Origin: Enterobacter kobei | GTDB lineage: Bacteria; Pseudomonadota; Gammaproteobacteria; Enterobacterales; Enterobacteriaceae | Reading direction: 5' to 3' | Length of the DNA: 64,000 nt | Assembly (NCBI RefSeq): GCF_018323985.1 | Contig: NZ_AP024590.1 | Location: forward strand, 4,216,001 to 4,280,000 | Part shown: positions 44,146-53,928 of the stretch, piece by piece | Position numbering within the stretch: position 1 is the first letter of the stretch | Layout: the number at the start of each line of letters is the position of its first letter | The notes under the pieces: generated by a model | Told to the model about the DNA's origin: nothing | Databases searched by the model: none | The model's input: only the letters and a program-made list of their open reading frames with translations | Position numbers and translations under genes: made by a program

Positions 44146-47100
44146 TTAGTCCGCGTCGTAGCCCAGGTGCGACGCCAGCCAGCGCTCCACCTCTGTGACC
44201 GTCATTCCTTTGCGCCGGGCGTAGTCTTCCACCTGGTCACGCTGGATCTGCGCCACAGCAAAATATTTGCTGTCAGGATGGCTGAAGTACCAGCCCGATA
44301 CCGACGCGCCCGGCCACATGGCGTAGGACTCCGTCAGCTTCATACCGGTGTGCGTTTCCACGTCCAGCAGCTCCCAGATGGTGCCTTTTTCGGTGTGTTC
44401 CGGGCAGGCCGGATAACCCGGCGCCGGGCGGATCCCCTGATAGTTCTCACGGATCAACTCCTCATTGCTGAGGTTTTCATTCGGCGCGTAGCCCCAGTAG
44501 ACTTTGCGCACCCGCTCATGCAGGTATTCGGCAAAGGCTTCTGCCAGGCGGTCGGCGACGGCTTTGACCATGATTTTGTTGTAATCATCGTGCTGCGCGT
44601 CGTAGGCCTCGGCCAGCGCGTCTTCTTCCAGGCCGCCGGTCACTGCGAAGGCACCGATATAATCCGCTTTGCCGCTGAGTTTCGGGGCGACGAAATCCGC
44701 GAGGCAGTAGTTGGCAAAGCCGATTTTCTCGGTCTGCTGGCGCAGGTGGTGCGCCACGGTCAGCACCTGCGTGCGGGACTCGTCACGGTAAATTTCCACG
44801 TCATCGCCCACCCGGTTCGCCGGGAACAGCCCGACCACGCCGCGCGGATTGAGCGATTTTTCGGCGCTCAGTTTATCCAGCAGGTCGTTGGCGTCTTTAA
44901 ACAGGCGCTGCGCCTCTTCCCCCACCACCTCATCTTCGAGAATGCGCGGGTATTTTCCGGCCAGCGACCAGGTCATAAAGAACGGCGTCCAGTCGATGTA
45001 GTTTCGCAGTGTCTCTATGCTGGCGCTCACGTCCTGCACGCCCGGGCGATGCACCACTGGCGGGGTATAGCTCTCCCAGTCGAAAGCCAGATCGTTTTCC
45101 CGCGCCGCCTGTAACGTCACCGGCGGGGTACGCGGTTTTTTACGCGCATGCTGAATGCGCACGGTGTCGTACTCTTTGCGGGTACGGGCGACGAAATCAT
45201 CATGCTGCTCGTCGGACAGCAGCGCGGATACCACGCCCACGGTGCGCGAGGCGTTTTGCACGTATACCGTCGGACCGCTGTAATTCTGCTCGATTTTCAC
45301 CGCCGTGTGCGCTTTGGAGGTGGTTGCGCCGCCAATCAGCAGTGGAATGGTGAACCCCTGGCGCTCCATCTCTTTCGCCACGTTGACCATTTCGTCCAGC
45401 GATGGCGTGATAAGGCCGGACAGGCCAATCAGATCGGCATTCACTTCACGGGCGGTTTTGAGGATCTTCTCGGCTGGCACCATCACGCCCAGATCAATGA
45501 TTTCGTAGTTATTACACTGCAACACCACGCCAACGATGTTTTTGCCGATGTCATGCACATCGCCCTTCACGGTGGCGATCACCATTTTGCCGTTGGTTTT
45601 GCCTTTCTCTTTGCTGGCTTCGATGTACGGCTCCAGATATGCCACCGCCTGTTTCATCACGCGGGCGGATTTCACCACCTGCGGCAGGAACATTTTCCCT
45701 TCGCCAAACAGATCGCCAACCACGTTCATGCCGTCCATCAGCGGGCCTTCGATCACCTGAATGGGGCGCTCAGCCTGCTGGCGGGCTTCTTCCGTATCGG
45801 CCTCGATAAACTCGGTGATGCCTTTGACCAGCGAGTACTCAAGACGTTTACGCACGTCCCAGCTGCGCCATTCGGCCTGTTGAGCGTTCGCACCGTCGTC
45901 GGCTTTACTACCGCGGTATTTTTCCGCCAGGTCGAGCAGGCGCTCGGTGCCGTCGTCGCGGCGGTTAAGCACCACGTCTTCCACCGCATCGCGCAGTTCA
46001 GCGGGCAGATCGTCATAAATCGCCAGTTGTCCGGCGTTAACGATGCCCATGTCCATACCGTTGCGGATGGCGTAATAGAGGAACACGGCGTGAATGGCTT
46101 CACGTACCGGATCGTTGCCCCGGAAGGAGAAGGAGACGTTCGACACGCCGCCGGAGATCATCGCGTGCGGCAGTTCGCGTTTGATGTCTTCACAGGCACC
46201 GATAAAGTCCTGGGCGTAGTTGTTGTGCTCCTCGATACCGGTAGCGACGGCGAAGATATTCGGGTCGAAAATGATGTCTTCGGGCGGGAAACCGACCTCT
46301 TCGGTAAGGATCTTATAGGCCCGGCGGCAGATTTCGATTTTACGCGCGCGGGTGTCGGCCTGGCCGACTTCATCGAACGCCATCACCACCATGGCTGCGC
46401 CGTAGCGCCGCACCAGTTTCGCATGGTGTTTAAACGCCTCAACGCCCTCTTTCATGGAAATGGAGTTGACGATGCCTTTGCCCTGAATGCATTTCAGGCC
46501 TTTTTCGATCACCTCCCATTTTGAGGAGTCGATCATGATCGGCACGCGGGCAATGTCCGGCTCGCCGGCAATCAGATTGAGGAAACGCACCATGGCCGCT
46601 TCGGCATCCAGCATCCCCTCATCCATATTGATATCGATGATTTGCGCGCCGCTCTCCACCTGTTGCAGGGCAACTTCCAGCGCTTCGTTATATTTTTCTT
46701 CTTTGATCAGGCGCTTGAATTTGGCGGAGCCGGTGACGTTGGTACGTTCACCGACGTTCACAAACAGGCTATCTGCGCCGATGTTCAGCGGCTCAAGACC
46801 TGCCAGGCGACAGGCTACCGGCAGGTCCGGCAGCGCGCGCGGCGCTAATCCCGCCACGGCGCGATCCATGGCGGCAATGTGTTCCGGCGTGGTGCCGCAG
46901 CAGCCGCCGACGATGTTCAGAAAGCCCGCTTCGGCCCATTCACGGATCTGCGAGGCCATGGTGTCGGCATCCAGATCGTATTCGCCGAAGGCATTAGGCA
47001 ACCCGGCGTTAGGGTGCGCGGTGACGTAGCATTCCGCAATGCGTGACAGCTCCTGCACGTACTGGCGCAGTTCGTCCGGGCCAAGCGCACAGTTGAGGCC

Positions 47101-47829
47101 AAAGGTGAGCGCATCGGCGTGGCGCAGAGAGTTATAGAAGGCTTCGGTAGTCTGCCCGGACAGCGTGCGCCCGGAGGCATCGGTGATGGTGCCGGAAATC
47201 ATGATCGGCAGTTCAATGCCCAGCGCGTCGAATTCAGCTTTGACGGCGAAAATCGCCGCTTTGGCATTAAGGGTATCGAACACGGTTTCGATGAGGATCA
47301 GATCGCTGCCCCCTTCCACCAGCGCGCGGGTCGATTCCCGGTAGGCTTCCACCAGCTGATCGAAGGTGACATTACGAAATGCCGGATCGTTAACGTTGGG
47401 GGAAATGGACGCGGTGCGGTTGGTCGGGCCGAGGACGCCCGCCACATAGCGAGGCCTGTCCGGCGTGCGGGTAGTCCAGTCGTCGGCACAGGCGCGGGCG
47501 AGTTTCGCCGCTTCGCGGTTGATCTCCGCCGACAGGGATTCCATCTGGTAATCCGCCATGGCGATCGTCGTGGAGTTAAAGGTATTGGTTTCAATGATGT
47601 CCGCGCCCGCCTCGAAATAGGCGTTGTGGATCGCGGTGATCACCTCGGGCTTGCTCAGCACCAGCAGGTCATTGTTACCTTTCAGATCGCAGGGCCAGTC
47701 GGCGAAACGTTCGCCGCGGAAATCCTGCTCACTCAGACGGTAGCCCTGGATCATGGTGCCCATGCCCCCATCCAGAACCAGAATGCGTTTTTTTAACTGC
47801 TGATGCAGTTGTTCAACTTTGCTGCTCAC
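44146..47829 (-). CDS. metH: Cobalamin-dependent methionine synthase
   Basis: Transfers the methyl group of 5-methyl-THF to homocysteine via methylcobalamin. 1227 residues, as in E. coli. Four modules in order: homocysteine domain (about 1-330) with zinc cysteines in NCALGPDE near 247 and GGCCGTTPEHI near 310; folate domain (355-615) with NVGERTNVTGSAKF; cobalamin domain with the axial His in KGDVHDIGKNIVG near 757; AdoMet reactivation domain with RPAPGYPACPEH near 1135. The ATG at 47829 has GGGAGCACTCGT before it. Divergent from iclR; a perfect dyad lies in the gap. Confidence 0.98.
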   Translation of the reverse strand: MSSKVEQLHQQLKKRILVLDGGMGTMIQGYRLSEQDFRGERFADWPCDLKGNNDLLVLSKPEVITAIHNAYFEAGADIIETNTFNSTTIAMADYQMESLSAEINREAAKLARACADDWTTRTPDRPRYVAGVLGPTNRTASISPNVNDPAFRNVTFDQLVEAYRESTRALVEGGSDLILIETVFDTLNAKAAIFAVKAEFDALGIELPIMISGTITDASGRTLSGQTTEAFYNSLRHADALTFGLNCALGPDELRQYVQELSRIAECYVTAHPNAGLPNAFGEYDLDADTMASQIREWAEAGFLNIVGGCCGTTPEHIAAMDRAVAGLAPRALPDLPVACRLAGLEPLNIGADSLFVNVGERTNVTGSAKFKRLIKEEKYNEALEVALQQVESGAQIIDINMDEGMLDAEAAMVRFLNLIAGEPDIARVPIMIDSSKWEVIEKGLKCIQGKGIVNSISMKEGVEAFKHHAKLVRRYGAAMVVMAFDEVGQADTRARKIEICRRAYKILTEEVGFPPEDIIFDPNIFAVATGIEEHNNYAQDFIGACEDIKRELPHAMISGGVSNVSFSFRGNDPVREAIHAVFLYYAIRNGMDMGIVNAGQLAIYDDLPAELRDAVEDVVLNRRDDGTERLLDLAEKYRGSKADDGANAQQAEWRSWDVRKRLEYSLVKGITEFIEADTEEARQQAERPIQVIEGPLMDGMNVVGDLFGEGKMFLPQVVKSARVMKQAVAYLEPYIEASKEKGKTNGKMVIATVKGDVHDIGKNIVGVVLQCNNYEIIDLGVMVPAEKILKTAREVNADLIGLSGLITPSLDEMVNVAKEMERQGFTIPLLIGGATTSKAHTAVKIEQNYSGPTVYVQNASRTVGVVSALLSDEQHDDFVARTRKEYDTVRIQHARKKPRTPPVTLQAARENDLAFDWESYTPPVVHRPGVQDVSASIETLRNYIDWTPFFMTWSLAGKYPRILEDEVVGEEAQRLFKDANDLLDKLSAEKSLNPRGVVGLFPANRVGDDVEIYRDESRTQVLTVAHHLRQQTEKIGFANYCLADFVAPKLSGKADYIGAFAVTGGLEEDALAEAYDAQHDDYNKIMVKAVADRLAEAFAEYLHERVRKVYWGYAPNENLSNEELIRENYQGIRPAPGYPACPEHTEKGTIWELLDVETHTGMKLTESYAMWPGASVSGWYFSHPDSKYFAVAQIQRDQVEDYARRKGMTVTEVERWLASHLGYDAD

Positions 47830-47915
47830 GAGTGCTCCCGACGACGCTCAACCAGGCCAGAAAGGCCAGCAGACCATACTGTCATAATCCCTTGTGACGG
47901 AAAAGAGAACAGCGC

Positions 47916-47934
47916 TGAACATGAGACATGTTCA
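47916..47934. promoter_or_regulatory. Perfect dyad TGAACATG-AGA-CATGTTCA upstream of metH
   Basis: Two 8-bp arms that are exact inverted repeats with a 3-bp spacer, 87 bp before metH. The outer TGAA...TTCA resembles MetR half-sites (TGAA-N5-TTCA) but with spacing 11. The symmetry is seen directly; the binding protein is a guess. Confidence 0.5.
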
Positions 47935-47980
47935 TATGGACTCATCCGATCAGTGAGAGGAGGGTTGCATTATAACCAAA

Positions 47981-48003
47981 TAAAACGAAAATGATTTCCA
48001 CGA
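47981..48003. promoter_or_regulatory. IclR operator at iclR
   Basis: CGAAAATGATTTCCA (47986-48000) and its flanks match the E. coli iclR autoregulatory site; the reverse strand reads TGGAAATCATTTTCG, the same type of box as at aceB. It overlaps the iclR start region. Confidence 0.75.
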
Positions 48004-48023
48004 TACAGAAAATGGAGTCTGCC

Positions 48024-48851
48024 ATGGTTGCCACTGTTCCCGCCAAACGCGGAAGAAAACCCGTCCCTGCCGCTGCCCAGCAGGCCACCGGCCAGGTGCA
48101 GTCGTTGACGCGCGGCCTGAAGTTGCTGGAGTGGATCGCTGAATCACATGGCAGCGTGGCCCTGACAGAGCTGGCGCAGCAGGCTGGCTTGCCGAATTCC
48201 ACGACTCACCGCTTGCTGACCACCATGCAGCAGCTGGGCTTTGTCCGTCAGGTGGGCGATCTGGGGCACTGGTCGGTGGGCGCACATGCGTTCGTCGTCG
48301 GCAGCAGTTTCTTACAAAGCCGTAATTTGCTGGCGATTGTGCATCCTGTCCTGCGCAAACTGATGGAGGATTCCGGCGAGACGGTGAATCTGGCGGTGCT
48401 CGACCAAAGCGATCATCAGGCGATTATTATCGATCAGGTGCAGTGTACGCAGTTAATGCGCATGTCGGCCCCGATTGGCGGCAAGCTGCCGATGCATGCC
48501 TCCGGCGCGGGGAAAGCCTTTCTGGCGCAGCTTTCTGAGGAGCAGGTCACCGGACTGCTGCACCGCCAGGGGCTGCATGCTTATACCCACGCCACGCTGG
48601 TGTCGCCGCTGCACCTGAAAGAAGATCTGGCCCAGACGCGCAAGCGCGGTTATTCGCTGGATGATGAAGAGCACGCGCTGGGTCTGCGCTGTGTGGCGGC
48701 CTGTATTTACGATGAGCATCGCGAGCCTTTTGCGGCGATTTCTATTTCCGGGCCGATTTCGCGTATTACCGATGACCGCGTGACGGAGCTGGGCGCACTG
48801 GTGATCAAAGCGGCGAAAGAAGTGACGCTGGCGTACGGTGGAACAAAGTAA
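48024..48851 (+). CDS. iclR: Acetate operon repressor IclR
   Basis: IclR-family repressor of aceBAK, sensing glyoxylate and pyruvate. 275 residues (E. coli 274). Winged helix at about 25-85 (VQSLTRGLKLLEWIAES, LPNSTTHRLLTTMQQLGFV). Effector domain about 100-270 with IGGKLPMHASGAGKAFLA near 158 and LGLRCVAACIYDEHREPFAAISISGP near 220. The ATG at 48024 is preferred over upstream ATGs because GGAG lies six bases before it and it matches the family start. Opposite strand to aceK and metH; arpA is absent. Confidence 0.95.
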   Translation: MVATVPAKRGRKPVPAAAQQATGQVQSLTRGLKLLEWIAESHGSVALTELAQQAGLPNSTTHRLLTTMQQLGFVRQVGDLGHWSVGAHAFVVGSSFLQSRNLLAIVHPVLRKLMEDSGETVNLAVLDQSDHQAIIIDQVQCTQLMRMSAPIGGKLPMHASGAGKAFLAQLSEEQVTGLLHRQGLHAYTHATLVSPLHLKEDLAQTRKRGYSLDDEEHALGLRCVAACIYDEHREPFAAISISGPISRITDDRVTELGALVIKAAKEVTLAYGGTK

Positions 48852-48860
48852 CAGGATTGC

Positions 48861-48891
48861 GCCGGGTGGCGCTTCGCTTACACCGGCCTAC
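48861..48891. repeat. REP element between iclR and aceK
   Basis: GCCGGGTGGCGCTTCGCTTA followed by CACCGGCCTAC, a single REP unit in the convergent iclR-aceK gap. Confidence 0.85.
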
Positions 48892-48903
48892 AAATACTGC
48901 GCC

Positions 48904-50637
48904 TTACCCGGTCTGTGAAAATCTCACACTGAAACGCTGGCGGCGGCGATAGGCGTAAACGTCTTCCACATAGCCTTCCCTGATACGCTTTTGCAGACCA
49001 CGCCAGTACCCGGCGCGAAAGAGATCGGCGTGCATCTCTTCAAATAGCACCCGGCAGCGCGGATCGGCGCAAAGCCAGTGGCGGAACTCCTCCGGGAAAA
49101 CGTCGCCCGGTGCCACGCTGTACCATGGCTCGGCGCTCATCTCATCTTCCGGATAACGCGCGGGCGGAATGTCACGGAAATTCACTTCCGTCATGTAGCA
49201 GATTTCATCGTAGTCATAGAACACCACTCGCCCGTGGCGCGTCACGCCGAAATTTTTAAACAGCATGTCGCCGGGGAAAATATTGGCGGCGGCCAGCTGG
49301 CGGATGGCGTTGCCGTACTCTTCGATGGCGTCGTGCAGCGCCTGACCGTCAACCTGCTCCAGCCACAGGTTCAGCGGCACCATGCGCCGTTCGATATAGA
49401 GATGGCTGATGGCGATGTTATCGCCCAGGTCGGTTATTTTGCCCGGCGCTTCCTGCATCAGCAGCGCTATCAGCGCCGGATCGATTCGCCGCTTCTCCAG
49501 CACAAAATTTTCAAACTCCTGGGTGTCGGCCATGCGCCCGACGCGATCATGCTCCTTCACCAGCTGGTAACAGGCGCGCACGTGGGCAGCATCCATCTCT
49601 TTCTGCGGCGCAAAGCGATCTTTAATGACCTTAAACACCCGGTCGAATCCCGGCAGGGTAAACACCAGCATCACCATGCCGCGAATGCCGGGCGCTTCAA
49701 CAAATTGCTCATCGCTGTCGGCAATATAGTGCAGATATTCCCGGTAGCTTTCGGTTTTACCGTGCTTCTGGCAGCCGATGGCCATATACAGCTCGGCGGT
49801 AGTTTTGCCGGGCAGGATCTCCCGCAGCCATTCCACCAGCGCGCCGGGAAAGGGGGCGTAAACCATAAAGTACGAGCGGGCAAAGCCAAAGACGATACTG
49901 GCTTCGGCGCTGGTGGTCAGGCAGGTATCGACGAACAGCCGGTGGTCATCGGAGCGGTGGATCGGCAGTAAAAACGGCACGGTGGCGTCAGGCAGGATCA
50001 GCTTTCCCACCAGCCACGCGGCTTTGTTGCGATAGAAAAGCTCGTTAGCCACCTGCAAACGCGCCTGCCCTAATCGATCTTCACCAAGATTTTCCAGCAG
50101 ATGCGCCACGATATAGCCCACATCACGCGCCTGGTTTTGCCACGGCAGGCGCAGGGATAAATCCTCCAGCACGTTATGGAGCAGCGCGTGCCAGCCATGG
50201 TGTGGCGTAAAGTCTTTTGCCAGTGGGCGCGGCGTGACGTGCAGGCGCTGCGCAGGCTGCGAGCTGAACACGAACAAGCGTTCAGGTGTCAGCTGGCGGT
50301 GGCTGAACAGACGGCAGTAGACGGAGTTAAAGAAGCTTTCCGCGATTTCAAAACGCGGGTAATCGGGCAGCAAGGCGGTGTACTGCTCTTTAACGCGCAG
50401 CAGAAATCCGGCGGTGAGGGTCTGGTTATCCGCAATACAGCGCAACTGCTCGACCACCAGGCCAACGTGGTGATCGTAGAGATGGATACGGTTTTTCATC
50501 GCCTGCTGCACGGCGTGCCAGTCTGCCTGCTCGAAACGCTGCTGTGCGCCGGAGGTGACTTCCAGGAAGCGCCCATATTGCGCGTCAAAGCCCTGGAGAA
50601 TGGTTTGGGCGATTAACAGTTCCAGGTCACGGGACAT
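48904..50637 (-). CDS. aceK: Isocitrate dehydrogenase kinase/phosphatase AceK
   Basis: Bifunctional regulator that phosphorylates and dephosphorylates isocitrate dehydrogenase, steering isocitrate into the glyoxylate bypass. 577 residues (E. coli 578). The N-terminal regulatory half is followed by the kinase-like fold: EAPGIRGMVMLVFTLPGFDRVFKVIKDRFAPQ near 310-340 (nucleotide loop and Lys336), NIFPGDMLFKNFGVTRHG near 450 and the metal Asp in FYDYDEICYM near 475. The ATG at 50637 gives MSRDLELLIAQTILQGFDAQ. Third gene of aceBAK, separated from aceA by REP units. Confidence 0.97.
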   Translation of the reverse strand: MSRDLELLIAQTILQGFDAQYGRFLEVTSGAQQRFEQADWHAVQQAMKNRIHLYDHHVGLVVEQLRCIADNQTLTAGFLLRVKEQYTALLPDYPRFEIAESFFNSVYCRLFSHRQLTPERLFVFSSQPAQRLHVTPRPLAKDFTPHHGWHALLHNVLEDLSLRLPWQNQARDVGYIVAHLLENLGEDRLGQARLQVANELFYRNKAAWLVGKLILPDATVPFLLPIHRSDDHRLFVDTCLTTSAEASIVFGFARSYFMVYAPFPGALVEWLREILPGKTTAELYMAIGCQKHGKTESYREYLHYIADSDEQFVEAPGIRGMVMLVFTLPGFDRVFKVIKDRFAPQKEMDAAHVRACYQLVKEHDRVGRMADTQEFENFVLEKRRIDPALIALLMQEAPGKITDLGDNIAISHLYIERRMVPLNLWLEQVDGQALHDAIEEYGNAIRQLAAANIFPGDMLFKNFGVTRHGRVVFYDYDEICYMTEVNFRDIPPARYPEDEMSAEPWYSVAPGDVFPEEFRHWLCADPRCRVLFEEMHADLFRAGYWRGLQKRIREGYVEDVYAYRRRQRFSVRFSQTG

Positions 50638-50664
50638 CTTTTGCCCTCGTTCAAAATAGGAGTT

Positions 50665-50741
50665 GCCGGATGGCGCTTCGCTTATCCGGCCTACACAACA
50701 ATAGGATCCATAGGCCCGGAACGCCTCGCGCCACCGGGCAA
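50665..50741. repeat. REP pair between aceA and aceK
   Basis: GCCGGATGGCGCTTCGCTTA..CCGGCCTAC (50665-50694) and an inverted partner TAGGCCCGGAACG..CCACCGGGCAAC (50711-50741). REP units also sit in this gap in E. coli and help set aceA above aceK. Confidence 0.85.
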
Positions 50742-50748
50742 CAGCACA

Positions 50749-52053
50749 TCAGAACTGCTGTTCTTCTGTGGAACCGGTCAGCGCGGTGACGGAAGATGCG
50801 CCGCCCTGAATAATGGTCGTCACCTTATCAAAGTAACCGGTGCCCACCTCCTGCTGGTGGGACACAAAGGTGTAACCCTCTTTCGCGGCGGCGAATTCTG
50901 GTTGCTGGACCTTTTCAACATAATGCTTCATGCCCTCACCCTGTGCGTAGGCGTGGGCCAGGTCGAACATGTTGAACCACATGCTGTGGATCCCGGCGAG
51001 GGTGATGAACTGGTATTTGTAGCCCATTTCCGCCAGTTGTTGCTGGAAGCTGGCGATGGTGGTGTCGTCGAGGTTTTTCTGCCAGTTGAACGACGGCGAG
51101 CAGTTATAGGCCAGCAGTTTGCCGGGGAAGCGGGCATGAATGGCGTCGGCAAAACGCTTCGCCTGCTCCAGATCCGGTTTCGAGGTTTCGCACCACACCA
51201 GATCGGCATAAGGCGCATAGGCAAGGCCACGGCTGATCGCCTGCTCAATGCCCGCCCGGGTACGGTAGAAGCCTTCGCTGGTGCGTTCACCGGTAATAAA
51301 TTCCCGGTCGTATTCATCGCAGTCGGAGGTGATGAGATCGGCCGCGTCCGCATCGGTACGGGCGATGAGCAGCGTCGGGACGCCCATCACGTCAGCCGCC
51401 AGACGTGCCGCTACCAGTTTCTGAATAGCCTCCTGCGTCGGCACCAGCACTTTGCCGCCCATATGCCCGCATTTTTTTACCGAGGCGAGCTGATCTTCAA
51501 AATGCACGGCGGCGGCACCGGCAGCGATCATCGATTTCATCAGTTCAAAAGCGTTAAGCACGCCACCGAAACCGGCTTCGGCATCCGCCACGATCGGCAG
51601 GAAATAATCCACATAGCGCGGATCCCCCGGCTCAATGCCCGCCGCCCACTGGATCTGATCCGCGCGACGGAAGGTATTGTTGATCCGATCCACCACCGCC
51701 GGTACGGAGTTCGCCGGATAGAGTGACTGATCCGGATACATGCTGGAGGCGAGGTTGGCATCGGCCGCTACCTGCCAGCCGGAGAGATAAATCGCCTCGA
51801 TACCGGCTTTCGCCTGTTGCAGGGCCTGACCGCCGGTCAGCGCGCCCAGGCTGTTGATATAGCCTTTTTTCGATTCGCCGTGCAGCAGACGCCACATTCT
51901 GGCGGCACCCAGTTGAGCGAGCGTACATTCGGGGTTAACCGAGCCGCGCAGCTTCACCACTTCATCAGCGCTGTACGGGCGACGGATGCCCTCCCAGCGC
52001 GGGTCAGTCCATTCTTGTTGTAGTTGTTCGATTTGTTGGGTACGGGTTTTCAT
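50749..52053 (-). CDS. aceA: Isocitrate lyase AceA
   Basis: Cleaves isocitrate to succinate and glyoxylate, the first glyoxylate-shunt enzyme. 434 residues, as in E. coli. Active-site loop VKKCGHMGGKVLVPTQEA near 192-208 with the catalytic Cys in KKCGH; other signatures: SGWQVAADAN near 90, FEDQLAS before the loop and NCSPSFNWQK near 313. The ATG at 52053 gives MKTRTQQIEQLQQEWTDPRWEG. Starts 30 bp after the aceB stop. Confidence 0.98.
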   Translation of the reverse strand: MKTRTQQIEQLQQEWTDPRWEGIRRPYSADEVVKLRGSVNPECTLAQLGAARMWRLLHGESKKGYINSLGALTGGQALQQAKAGIEAIYLSGWQVAADANLASSMYPDQSLYPANSVPAVVDRINNTFRRADQIQWAAGIEPGDPRYVDYFLPIVADAEAGFGGVLNAFELMKSMIAAGAAAVHFEDQLASVKKCGHMGGKVLVPTQEAIQKLVAARLAADVMGVPTLLIARTDADAADLITSDCDEYDREFITGERTSEGFYRTRAGIEQAISRGLAYAPYADLVWCETSKPDLEQAKRFADAIHARFPGKLLAYNCSPSFNWQKNLDDTTIASFQQQLAEMGYKYQFITLAGIHSMWFNMFDLAHAYAQGEGMKHYVEKVQQPEFAAAKEGYTFVSHQQEVGTGYFDKVTTIIQGGASSVTALTGSTEEQQF

Positions 52054-52083
52054 CGCAGATGCTCCATTTTTATTATGTGGGGA

Positions 52084-53685
52084 TCACGCCAGCAGGCGGT
52101 AACCCGGCAGGGTCAGGAAGTCGATCAGCTCGTCGGACGTGGTGATTTGCTCCATCAGGCGCGCGGCATCGCTGAAGCGTCCACTGCTGAATCGGTGTTC
52201 ACCCAGTTCCTCCTGGATCACCTGCATCTCTTCGGCCAGCATACGGCGGAACAATGCTTTGGTTACCGGCGTGCCGTCATTGAGCGTTTTTTCGTGGTGG
52301 ATCCATTGCCAGATTGAGGTGCGCGATATTTCTGCCGTCGCGGCATCTTCCATCAGGCCATAAATCGGCACGCAGCCGTTGCCGGAGATCCAGGCTTCGA
52401 TGTACTGCACCGCCACGCGAATGTTGGCGCGCATGCCCTCTTCGGTACGCTCACCGTCACAAGGGGCAAGCAGTTCGGCGGCGGTGACTGGCGCGTCGTC
52501 GGCGCGGGTCACTTGTAACTGGTTGGGGTTATCGCCGAGTGCGCGGTTAAAGATGTCCATCACCGTGTCAGCCAGACCGGGGTGCGCGATCCAGGTACCG
52601 TCGTGCCCGTTTTTGGCTTCCAGCTCTTTGTCGGCTTTGACCTTGTTGAGCACCCACTCATTGCGTTCGCGATCTTTGCTGGGAATGAACGCAGCCATGC
52701 CGCCCATGGCAAAGGCACCGCGACGGTGACAGGTCTTGATCAGCAGCCGTGAGTAGGCGCTGAGGAATGGCTTATCCATCGTCACCTGCTGGCGATCCGG
52801 CAGCACGCGATCCGGATAGTTTTTCAACGTTTTGATATAGCTGAAGATGTAATCCCAGCGACCGCAGTTGAGGCCGACGATATGGTCACGCAGCGCGTGC
52901 AGGATCTCGTCCATCTGGAAAACCGCGGGCAGCGTTTCAATCAGCAGCGTGGCTTTGATGGTGCCGCGCGGCAGAGTAAAATGGTCTTCGGTATAGCTGA
53001 ACACCTCGCTCCACCATGCTGCTTCCTGCCAGGCCTGCGTTTTCGGCAGATAGAAATAGGGGCCGCTGCCTTTAGCGAGCAGGTTTTTATGGTTATGGAA
53101 GAAGTAGAGCGCAAAGTCGAACAGGCTGCCGGGGATCGGCTCGCCGCGCCAGGTGACGTGTTTTTCCGGCAGGTGCAGACCGCGCACACGGCAAAACAGT
53201 ACGGCCGGGTCAGGCTTAAGCTGATAGATTTTACCGCTTTCATTGGTGTAGCTGATGGTGCCGTTAACCGCGTCGCGCAGGTTGATCTGGCCTTCGATCA
53301 CTTTGTGCCAGTTCGGTGCCAACGAATCCTCAAAGTCGGCCATAAAGACGTTCACATTGGCGTTGAGGGCGTTAATCACCATTTTGCGTTCGACCGGCCC
53401 GGTGATCTCGACGCGTCTGTTACGTAAATCCGCCGGAATGCCGCGAATTTTCCAGTCACTTTCACGAATGGAAGCTGTTTCCGAAATAAAGTCAGGCAGC
53501 GTGCCGTTATCAATTTTCTGCTGCTGTTGCAGGCGTGCAGCCAGTAAGGCGTTGCGTTTGGGCGTAAAGCGCGTCACCAGTTCACTAAGAAATTCCACCG
53601 CATCGGGCGTCAGGATCTGGGTTTCCTGCTCGCCATGTGGCTGGCTGAAGGCCAGTTCTTCGGTAGTGGTTGCCTGTTGTGTCAT
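52084..53685 (-). CDS. aceB: Malate synthase A
   Basis: Condenses glyoxylate with acetyl-CoA to malate. 533 residues, as in E. coli. Signatures: VFMADFEDSLAPNWHKVI near 125; TIKATLLIETLPAVFQMDEIL near 240, with the Mg ligand Glu; GLNCGRWDYIFSYIKTLKNYPD near 272; and the catalytic Asp in CDGERTEEGMRANI. Ends TLPGYRLLA. The ATG at 53685 is used; the upstream 41 codons overlap the IclR operator and are not family-like. First gene of aceBAK. Confidence 0.98.
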   Translation of the reverse strand: MTQQATTTEELAFSQPHGEQETQILTPDAVEFLSELVTRFTPKRNALLAARLQQQQKIDNGTLPDFISETASIRESDWKIRGIPADLRNRRVEITGPVERKMVINALNANVNVFMADFEDSLAPNWHKVIEGQINLRDAVNGTISYTNESGKIYQLKPDPAVLFCRVRGLHLPEKHVTWRGEPIPGSLFDFALYFFHNHKNLLAKGSGPYFYLPKTQAWQEAAWWSEVFSYTEDHFTLPRGTIKATLLIETLPAVFQMDEILHALRDHIVGLNCGRWDYIFSYIKTLKNYPDRVLPDRQQVTMDKPFLSAYSRLLIKTCHRRGAFAMGGMAAFIPSKDRERNEWVLNKVKADKELEAKNGHDGTWIAHPGLADTVMDIFNRALGDNPNQLQVTRADDAPVTAAELLAPCDGERTEEGMRANIRVAVQYIEAWISGNGCVPIYGLMEDAATAEISRTSIWQWIHHEKTLNDGTPVTKALFRRMLAEEMQVIQEELGEHRFSSGRFSDAARLMEQITTSDELIDFLTLPGYRLLA

Positions 53686-53786
53686 GCCATGGCTCCTCGT
53701 TGTTGATCCAGAATGATCCTCATCGCTGATGAAATTCAGACTGTGCAGTTTTCGTTCAGCACGTTTAAGATTACTCAACGAAAATA

Positions 53787-53809
53787 CAAAATCAAAAACA
53801 ATTTCCATT
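53787..53809. promoter_or_regulatory. IclR operator at aceB
   Basis: The reverse strand reads AATGGAAATTG followed by TTTTTGATTTTG, essentially the E. coli aceB IclR box. It lies about 100 bp upstream of the aceB start and shares TGGAAAT with the box at iclR. Confidence 0.85.
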
Positions 53810-53883
53810 TTTTAATTAATAATGTATTAACCAGTTGATAACAAAAGGATTAAAATTCGATAGGAGTGTGAAGTGTTTTTCAG

Positions 53884-53912
53884 AAATAAAAAAAGCACCC
53901 GCAGGTGCTTTT
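53884..53912 (-). terminator. Terminator after metA
   Basis: AAAAGCACC-CGCA-GGTGCTTTT stem; on the minus strand it runs into a T-rich tail, just after the metA stop. Confidence 0.9.
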
Positions 53913-53928
53913 AGAGAAGCTGAAACGC

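Noticed and set aside
44167..45114. 315-codon ORF antisense to metH
   Set aside because: Same reason: antisense shadow of a certain gene.
45148..46524. 458-codon ORF antisense to metH
   Set aside because: Fully inside metH on the other strand, no recognisable domain; a shadow of GC-rich third positions.
50641..51726. 361-codon plus-strand ORF over aceA and the REP pair
   Set aside because: Runs through REP repeats and antisense to aceA; no family resemblance.
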